This document shows positions 57,494 to 64,000 of a stretch of 64,000 nucleotides of DNA, piece after piece. The stretch is taken from NCBI GenBank assembly GCA_009760885.1, contig CM019707.1:36298234-36362233 (forward strand). The letters run 5' to 3'. The notes below the pieces were generated by a model. It was not told where the DNA came from. It worked only from the letters and a program-made list of their open reading frames with translations, and did no database searches. Source of the DNA: Achatina immaculata. Lineage: Eukaryota; Mollusca; Gastropoda; Stylommatophora; Achatinidae. Position numbers and translations under genes: made by a program. How positions within the stretch are numbered: position 1 is the first letter of the stretch; each line of letters opens with the position of its first letter.

Positions 57494-59161
57494 ATAGATA
57501 AATAAGAAGAATACAGAGTAATGACAAATGTAAGACTGGGCATATGGTAACCTTCTTTCACTGATATAAGACACCGAAGGATGAGTATTTTTTTTTTAAA
57601 TATGTGCTTATCTGCTGTTTTTTGCTTTCCTTTATAAAGACATTCTGCCAAAATACTGGTTGTTTTCCACTTTTTTAAACACAAACAAATAAGTTAGTAT
57701 ATGACAATAAGAAAACAACTACATCTGTATTTAGCTCAACTATTTTTGTACTGAAAATAAAAAGTTCACTCATTCATTTGTTCATTAGTAGTTGCACATA
57801 AGACGCAATAAAAATTCACATCCCAAGTAGAAAATGTGTTAATGAGTTAGTTACAAGAGAGACTGGAACTTTCAATCGAACAATGTAGTACTATACTGGG
57901 GGGGGACAAACCATCTGCGATCAAAATGTTAATAACTCTAATGTACAAACAAACGAATGATGCCATGTAATAAAACAAAAAACACCAATATAAGCACACA
58001 ATGTCATGTAACACGATATAAAAAAAAAACACCAAGATGATGAAAAAAACACTGGTTCTCAAACATTTCTGGGCATCTCCCCCTTCCAGAACTTTCACCC
58101 TTCAAATGGCTCAGACACCTTCCCCTCTCTTTGCCTTAAACCCCCCCCCCCCCCTGGATCTTCCAAACACTCTGAGGGGGTGGTGGCTCCAGTACTTCTC
58201 ACTTTTAAAACCACTGAGGTAAAACTATCACTACACGAAACCGATGCACAGATCCACACAACAACATGGAGGAACGGAGAAAGAAAGACCCAATATTTTA
58301 ATTCACTGGGAAAACGGGAGCTGTATGCACTGCACACGGTGACTCACATTTTTTCATTACCAAAGCAGCCATTTTTAGTGTCATTCTGGCAGATGGAGAG
58401 AATATACCATTACCAGCAATATTTTTTCTTAACCTGGTCAACGTAACTAAGGTACACAGAAAACATGATTTTGGTGTCCATGTTTTTCTTTACCGTACCC
58501 TGGGTGGATGTCCTGCTAATGGCACAGGAAGAACAGTAACTCAGCACAGAACTTGGATCAGCATTTGATGAATGCGGAGGGATGTTTTAAGGAGGTCAAA
58601 GTATATTTTGACTTATCTGAGAGCAAAGCTGATGATTTTAAACAAATCTGTTACAGTACCCTCTACAACTCTTTCCTTCATTATATATAAATAAATAAAA
58701 CCACAGCAGTTGAAACATGCAGAAAAAAGTAAAACATTTATAGTTACAGTTTACATGTATGATTTTCTACCCTAAAAAAAAAAAAAGGCCAAAAATGAAC
58801 AATTTTGTTTGCCATACTGTTCACCAACTATGAATTTCCAGTGGTTACTTTTCTTCTTCTTTTTCTTCTTGCCTCACAACACTGGCCTTCAAATTTCTTT
58901 ATATCTGTAATCAGACAAGTTCATTTACAGGTCCAGTATATAGGTTTGATTTGACAAATACTCTACTTCTATATTTGACCAGACTCAATCAACTCCACGT
59001 CATTCAATCTCCGATCTTTTGTTTCATTCACGGCAAAGCTTTCTCTGTTTGAAATCTTTATCTTGGTTTGCAGTTCTCAGCAGTTCTTTCTTTGGTTTTC
59101 TTCACTTGTAGTGTAAGGAATATTCTCTTTGAAGCTCCAAGACTTTTTAAAAACAATGTGT
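57494..59161. other. AT-rich non-coding, includes 3' UTR side of the LIM gene
   Basis: No gene recognised. The part adjoining 59161 should be the 3' UTR of the minus-strand LIM gene. No convincing AATAAA was identified on the minus strand. C-run and G-run at 57899-57905 and 58140-58154. Confidence 0.5.
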
Positions 59162-60088
59162 CTATAGGTCGGTAATGTGATATGCATTGGTGGACTTTTT
59201 AGGTAATGACGGCGGCTGATGGCCAGGCGACGGACGTTGCGGTGCTGCTGATGGTGACTGTGGCAGGTATGGTGGTCTGTACCCAGAGTGAGTATTTCCC
59301 TGTGGTCCAGCTTGAGTTTTAGCATGACCCTGAAGTGGAGAGCCCGGTATGGAGCCACTGATGTTGTTGTAAATGCCCGAAGAGGAACTGCTGTGGGCAG
59401 GGCTGGTAAGGTTGCTGTGCTGCATGATGTTCCCGTAGCCTCCATCTGACCTGTGGGAGGGACTGCTGTAGGCGCTTCCCATGGTACTGCTACTGGTTAT
59501 GCTGCCACTGTAATGTGGCGGAAGATCTCTCGCGGAAACTTCACCTGATCTTTGCACCTGCCTCGCATCTGCAGGGTAATGGCTGTTGATTAGATTAGAC
59601 GGGGCGGTGATGTGAACGGGGCTGCCAGGAAAGCTGCTCTGGCTTCCACCGCTGCTATGGCTGCTACTGATGCTGCCTCTGCCTCGTATGTAACCAGCTC
59701 CACCACCCTCATGTAGTCCAGCTTCGTTCTGATTTCCTCCACTATCGCCATGAAAATTTCTGCCACCTGTGGCAGCACTGACTCCTCCACCATGACTGTC
59801 TCTGCCGCCAACAGCCTGTTCTAGAAAAAGGGGAGTGAATGTGCTCAGGCCAGCATGCATTGGCATTGCGGAATACTGAGGGGTCAAGGGCGCAGTGTCT
59901 CCATGGTTATCGCCATCCTGTCTCACTCCTCCATGGTTGTGAATGTTAAAGGTGTGAGGATCCACATAAAAAGTCTCATTAGGATACTGTACATTCAGAC
60001 AAGCAATGTGACAATTATGACAAAAGAGGTGTCCATCAAGAGGGTAGCAGCGTTTATCCACTTCATCTGTTAGCTGTAGGCCACACCC
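59162..60088 (-). CDS. Ajuba/LIMD1/WTIP-type LIM protein, last coding exon
   Basis: 308 codons plus stop TAG (59162-59164) on the minus strand, after an acceptor TTGTTGTTCCAG ending at 60089. The exon opens with the second half of a LIM zinc finger: GCGLQLTDEVDKRCYPLDGH then LFCHNCHIACL. Zinc-ligand Cys residues are spaced C-x20-C-x2-C, as in the third LIM domain of Ajuba-family scaffolds. These act at cell junctions, in Hippo-pathway control (LATS/Warts binding) and in RNA silencing bodies. The preceding exons and LIM1-2 are outside the window. About 275 residues of Ser/Gly/Pro/His-rich, low-complexity sequence follow, ending NAYHITDL. The final T-D-L fits a class I PDZ ligand, and zyxin/Ajuba-type proteins such as LPP end similarly. 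The long tail is unusual. The zyxin/LPP subfamily is a less likely alternative. Confidence 0.82.
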   Translation of the reverse strand, partial: GCGLQLTDEVDKRCYPLDGHLFCHNCHIACLNVQYPNETFYVDPHTFNIHNHGGVRQDGDNHGDTAPLTPQYSAMPMHAGLSTFTPLFLEQAVGGRDSHGGGVSAATGGRNFHGDSGGNQNEAGLHEGGGAGYIRGRGSISSSHSSGGSQSSFPGSPVHITAPSNLINSHYPADARQVQRSGEVSARDLPPHYSGSITSSSTMGSAYSSPSHRSDGGYGNIMQHSNLTSPAHSSSSSGIYNNISGSIPGSPLQGHAKTQAGPQGNTHSGYRPPYLPQSPSAAPQRPSPGHQPPSLPKKSTNAYHITDL

Positions 60089-60964
60089 CTGGAACAACAA
60101 GAGGTAAAACAATCTATAATAATCTTTAAATGGTGTTAATATCTATTTTAAAAAAGCTGGTAAACCTTTACGTAGAAGCTTGTAATATGGACATATTCTA
60201 CGAAACAAACAAAAAAAAACCAGAACAAGACCTATATATAGAATCTGGTTTTTTTTTCCCATTTGGACTAGCATAAAAAAAACAAAACAGCTTATTAACC
60301 CTTTCCTATCTTGTCACAAGATTTGTTTCACCAACTTGTTTTGATAAATCTGGATGTATAGCAGTTTTCAAAACTTAATTTAAAAAAAAAAAAAAACAAT
60401 AATTTTTCATTTACTTAAAAGTGGTACAAAAAAAAAAAAAGATAACTGAATTGCGTCTAGTACAACTTATTCAAAATTTATTTCTTAAATAAAGTTTACA
60501 TTCAGGGAAGTGAAAAGAAAACTGTGAAATGAAATAACCAAATCAAAATGTTGAGAAACTGAATTGTGAGCAGGTGTCATTATTTTTTTTTTTTCAAAAC
60601 TGATACTAATTCTACCAAATATAAATAATGATGAAAATTAAGTAAACTGTGTTCCATACAAAGCTAATATATTCTTGGAACTCTTAAGATCCACTCTGTC
60701 AATGAACAGATTGAACCCGAGAGCACTTATCTAATGACTGGACTTCTGTGAGTTCTTAATGTGTAAATCACAATCATCAACATGTATGTTTGAGTTAATA
60801 CAACACAGCTACCACGTGAAAACACACTGGTTATGATATGATAAAGAGTAGGGGGGACATGTCAAAAGGGTGCTAACTGTGTTAACCAGTTGTGTGACCT
60901 GTTCATACCGCTACTGACAATATTTTCAGTGGCAATGAAGATGTGGAGTGTAAGCCATGAAGCT
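60089..60964. other. intron of the LIM gene, unassigned
   Basis: AT-rich with A runs. No other exon recognised. Confidence 0.5.
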
Positions 60965-61045
60965 GATACAGCTGCTGATGGTGTCTGTGGCAGGTAGTGT
61001 TCTGTGCACATAGTGAGCACTGCCTTGTGGTCCAGTTTATTTAAC
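60965..61045 (-). pseudogene. decayed duplicate of part of the LIM-gene last exon
   Basis: The minus strand reads KLDHKAVLTMC, then YLPQTPSAAVSAS. At DNA level CTGGACCACAAGG and CTACCTGCCACAGACACCAT parallel ctggaccacaggg and atacctgccacagtcaccat at 59315-59240. Same orientation, and about 1.7 kb upstream of the true exon in gene order. Confidence 0.75.
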
Positions 61046-61252
61046 AGTGAGATCACATCAAAGAACAAATATCACATCCTGGCAAGAGAAGTATGCCCAT
61101 CTACTACTATATGACACACACACTTTGGGGATAGCAAATAATGCACGGCTGATTCAGAAGGCAAATATACCATGAGGTAGACCAAAGCTGAGATAAAACT
61201 ATATGTGCATGCCGTCAATGAGATTTTTCCTCCAGCTACAAGATCTGAGAAG

Positions 61253-61300
61253 AACTGGTAAAAGACTGTGCCAAATGAAAATCTGGTAAAAGACTTCTTA
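61253..61300. repeat. 28-bp satellite, outlier left of LINE D
   Basis: One and a half copies (CTGGTAAAAGACTGTGCCAA) directly before the LINE D fragment. The main array lies on its other side. Confidence 0.8.
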
Positions 61301-61782
61301 CATCCTTCCTGTGCCATTAAACATCACATAGAGCTAGCATAGTTGTTTGCCAAATTTTCCTGTACTCTGCGAGTTTTTCTACTTCATCAAGGGATGTTAT
61401 GCCCACTAAACTGGCTTCTCTTAACAATGTCCTCTTTAGAGTTTCACGTGGTCGACCTCTTTTTCTTCGGCCTGTTGTGCTCCACTTGATAGCTTGTTTT
61501 TGTATTCTCTGATTGTTTCCTCTCATCATATGGCCTACATATGTCCATTCTCTTTTTCTGATCACCCATGAGACAGGTTGTTGTTTGCTCATCTGTCTTA
61601 TTTCTGTGTTGTTCTTGAATTTTTTCCACTTTATACCAAGTATTTTCCTTAGGCATATGTTTTCAAAGGAGTTTGTTTTCTTGTCTATTTCTTTAGTTGA
61701 TTTCCAACTTTCGCATGCATAAATGAGGGTGGATATCACATTTGAATTGAATAATCTTAATTTGGTTTTTGCCACACAAAAA
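61301..61782 (-). mobile_element. LINE D 3' fragment, copy 2, inside a satellite
   Basis: Minus frame: TKLRLFNSNVISTLIYACES, then FENICLRKILGIKWKKF, KREWTYVGHMMRGNNQRIQK and GRRKRGRPRETLKRTLLREA. This is the C-terminal region of a non-LTR RT protein. The open frame runs on into satellite sequence upstream, creating a 261-codon artefactual fusion (62102-61317). Confidence 0.88.
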
Positions 61783-63905
61783 TCTAGTAAAAGACCGTGA
61801 CACATGGAAATCTGGTAAAAGACTGTGGCACACAAAAATCTGGTAAGACTGCCACACGAAAATCTGGTAAAAGACCGTGACACATGAAAGTCTGGTAAAA
61901 GACCGTGACACATGAAAGTCTGGTAAAAGACCGTGACACATGGAAATCTGGTAAAAGACCGTGACACATGGAAGTCTGGTAAAAGACCATGACACATGGA
62001 AATCTGGTAAAAGACCGTGACACATGGAAATCTGGTAAAAGACCGTGACACATGGAAATCTGGTAAAAGACCGTGACACATGGAAGTCTGGTAAAAGACC
62101 ATGACACATGGAAATCTGGTAAAAGACTATGACACATGGAAATCTGGTAAAAGACCATGACACATGAAAGTCTGGTAAAAGACCGTGACACATGGAAATC
62201 TGGTAAAAGACCGTGACACATGGAAGTCTGGTAAAAGACTGTGGCACACAAAAATCTGGTAAAAAACTGTGACACATGGAAATCTGGTAACTGACTGTGC
62301 CACACAAAAATCTGGTAAATGACTGTGCCACACAAAAATCTAGTAAAAGACTGTGCCACTCAAAAAATCTGGTAAAAGACCGTGACACATGGAAATCTGG
62401 TAAAAGACTGTGCCACACAAAAATCTGGTAAAAGACACTGCCACACGAAAATCTGGTAAAAGACTGTGCCACACAAAAATCTGGTAAAAAACTGTGACAC
62501 ATGGAAATCTGGTAACTGACTGTGCCACACAAAAATCTGGTAAATGACTGTGCCACACAAAAATCTAGTAAAAGACTGTGCCACTCAAAAAATCTGGTAA
62601 AAGACCGTGACACATGGAAATCTGGTAAAAGACTGTGCCACACAAAAATCTGGTAAAAGACTGTGCCACACAAAAATCTGGTAAAAGACCATGACACACA
62701 AAAATCTGGTAAAAGACTGCCACACAAAAATCTGGTAAAACACCGTGACATATGAAAATCTGGTAAAAGGCTGTGCCACACAAAAATCTGGTTAAAGACT
62801 GTGGCACACTAAAATCTGGTAAAAGACTGTGCCACACAAAAATCTGGTAAAAGACTGTGACACATGAAAATCTGGTAAAAGACACTGCCACACAAAAATC
62901 TAGTAAAAGACACTGCCACACAAAAATCTGGTAAAAGACCATGCCACACAAAAATCTAGTAAAAGACACTGCCACACAAAAATCTGGTAAAAGACCATGC
63001 CACATGGAAATCTGGTAAAAGACTGTGGCACACAAAAATCTGGTAAAACACTGTGACACATGAAAATCTAGTAAAAGACTGTGCCACACAAAAATCTGGT
63101 AAAAGACACTGCCACATGAAAATCTAGTAAAAGACTGTGCCACTCAAAAAATCTGGTAAAAGACCGTGACACATGGAAATCTGGTAAAAGACTGTGCCAC
63201 ACAAAAATCTGGTAAAAGACCATGCCACACAAAAATCTGGTAAAAGACTGTGCCACACAAAAATCTGGTAAAAAACTGTGACACATGGAAATCTGGTAAC
63301 TGACTGTGCCACACAAAAATCTGGTAAATGACTGTGCCACACAAAAATCTAGTAAAAGACTGTGCCACTCAAAAAATCTGGTAAAAGACCGTGACACATG
63401 GAAATCTGGTAAAAGACACTGCCACACAAAAATCTGGTAAAAGACTGTGCCACACAAAAATCTGGTAAAAGACCATGACACACAAAAATCTGGTAAAAGA
63501 CTGCCACACAAAAATCTGGTAAAACACTGTGACATATGAAAATCTGGTAAAAGGCTGTGCCACACAAAAATCTGGTTAAAGACTGTGGCACACTAAAATC
63601 TGGTAAAAGACTGTGCCACACAAAAATCTGGTAAAAGACTGTGACACATGAAAATCTGGTAAAAGACACTGCCACACAAAAATCTAGTAAAAGACACTGC
63701 CACACAAAAATCTGGTAAAAGACCATGCCACACAAAAATCTAGTAAAAGACACTGCCACACAAAAATCTGGTAAAAGACACTGCCACACGAAAATCTGGT
63801 AAAAGACTGTGGCACACAAAAATCTGGTAAAACACTGTGACACATGAAAATCTAGTAAAAGACTGTGCCACACAAAAATCTGGTAAAAGACACTGCCACA
63901 TGAAA
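61783..63905. repeat. 28-bp satellite with 784-bp higher-order duplication
   Basis: About 75 copies of a 28-bp unit, AAAATCTGGTAAAAGACTGT plus GCCACACA. Variants (gtgacacatgg, cactgccacac, aatctagt) form the same order in about 62340-63120 and 63124-63905, so a ~784-bp block was duplicated. The minus-strand frames of SFTRFLCGTVFYQIF-type repeats are artefacts. Confidence 0.93.
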
Positions 63906-64000
63906 ATCAACAACTGATGCAGCATTATTCGACGAGAAAACAAATGCCAAAATTGAAGATAAAAATGTGCCTGGATCTTGGGAGGTACAAGCTCTTCCTG
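63906..64000. other. window edge, unassigned
   Basis: Short unique sequence after the satellite. Nothing recognised. Confidence 0.5.

Noticed and set aside
61693..63873. FTRFLCGTVFYQIF-type repeat protein frames up to 362 aa
   Set aside because: 28-bp satellite artefact. One frame merely reads through into a LINE fragment.

Overview
This window is eukaryotic, intron-containing and repeat-saturated. It is not bacterial or viral. Two host gene fragments are recognisable: the 3' part of an UNC-93A-like membrane protein on the + strand, and the last coding exon of an Ajuba/LIMD1/WTIP-type LIM protein on the - strand. The mix of RTE-like LINEs with short-repeat tails, tRNA-type SINEs, Tc1/mariner elements and abundant 20-60 bp minisatellites suggests an invertebrate, most likely a lophotrochozoan such as a gastropod mollusc. 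That placement is inference.

Layout. 1-4.5 kb: minisatellites and GATA/GGAT microsatellite. 4.5-7 kb: a dispersed non-coding repeat ('R', copy A) abutting a truncated 18S rRNA 5' end with its GC-rich 5' spacer, all lying between two parts of a 33-bp satellite. 7-16 kb: LINE 3' fragments, four of the five copies of a ~340-bp SINE candidate ('SINE-X'), 29-bp and 34-bp arrays, and a 1.15-kb GAA-type polypurine tract. 16-22 kb: sparse sequence, several minisatellites, two LINE fragments and a perfect 34-bp hairpin. 22.5-28.4 kb: a 39-bp satellite split by two different RTE-like LINEs (A and B). 29-33.7 kb: the UNC-93A-like gene, whose first visible exon is preceded by a tandem array of copies of its own splice acceptor. 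33.9-36.3 kb: a non-autonomous hAT-like element swollen by a minisatellite and inserted in LINE sequence, followed by more LINE fragments. 37-41 kb: a mariner remnant flanked by polypurine, then 2 kb of CAC/CAT/AAT repeat. 42-45 kb: 32-bp and 31-bp arrays. 46.3-49.9 kb: a nested stack (46-bp repeat > LINE > Tc1 > R copy B). 50-57.5 kb: LINE D fragment, a complete but dead mariner, a 50-bp array and a recent 1.74-kb tandem duplication containing a Tc1 element. 59-61 kb: the LIM gene exon and a decayed duplicate of part of it in the upstream intron. 61.3-63.9 kb: a 28-bp satellite with a 784-bp higher-order duplication, interrupted by LINE D.

Two themes connect the window. First, transposons repeatedly sit inside satellite arrays, and in one case (the Tc1 element) the empty site can be reconstructed exactly. 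Second, many microsatellites lie exactly at the 3' ends of LINEs or SINEs, as if seeded by their tails. Most long open frames here are artefacts of stop-free repeats, not genes. I found no compelling undescribed functional system. The strongest biological curiosity is the splice-acceptor minisatellite of the UNC-93A-like gene.
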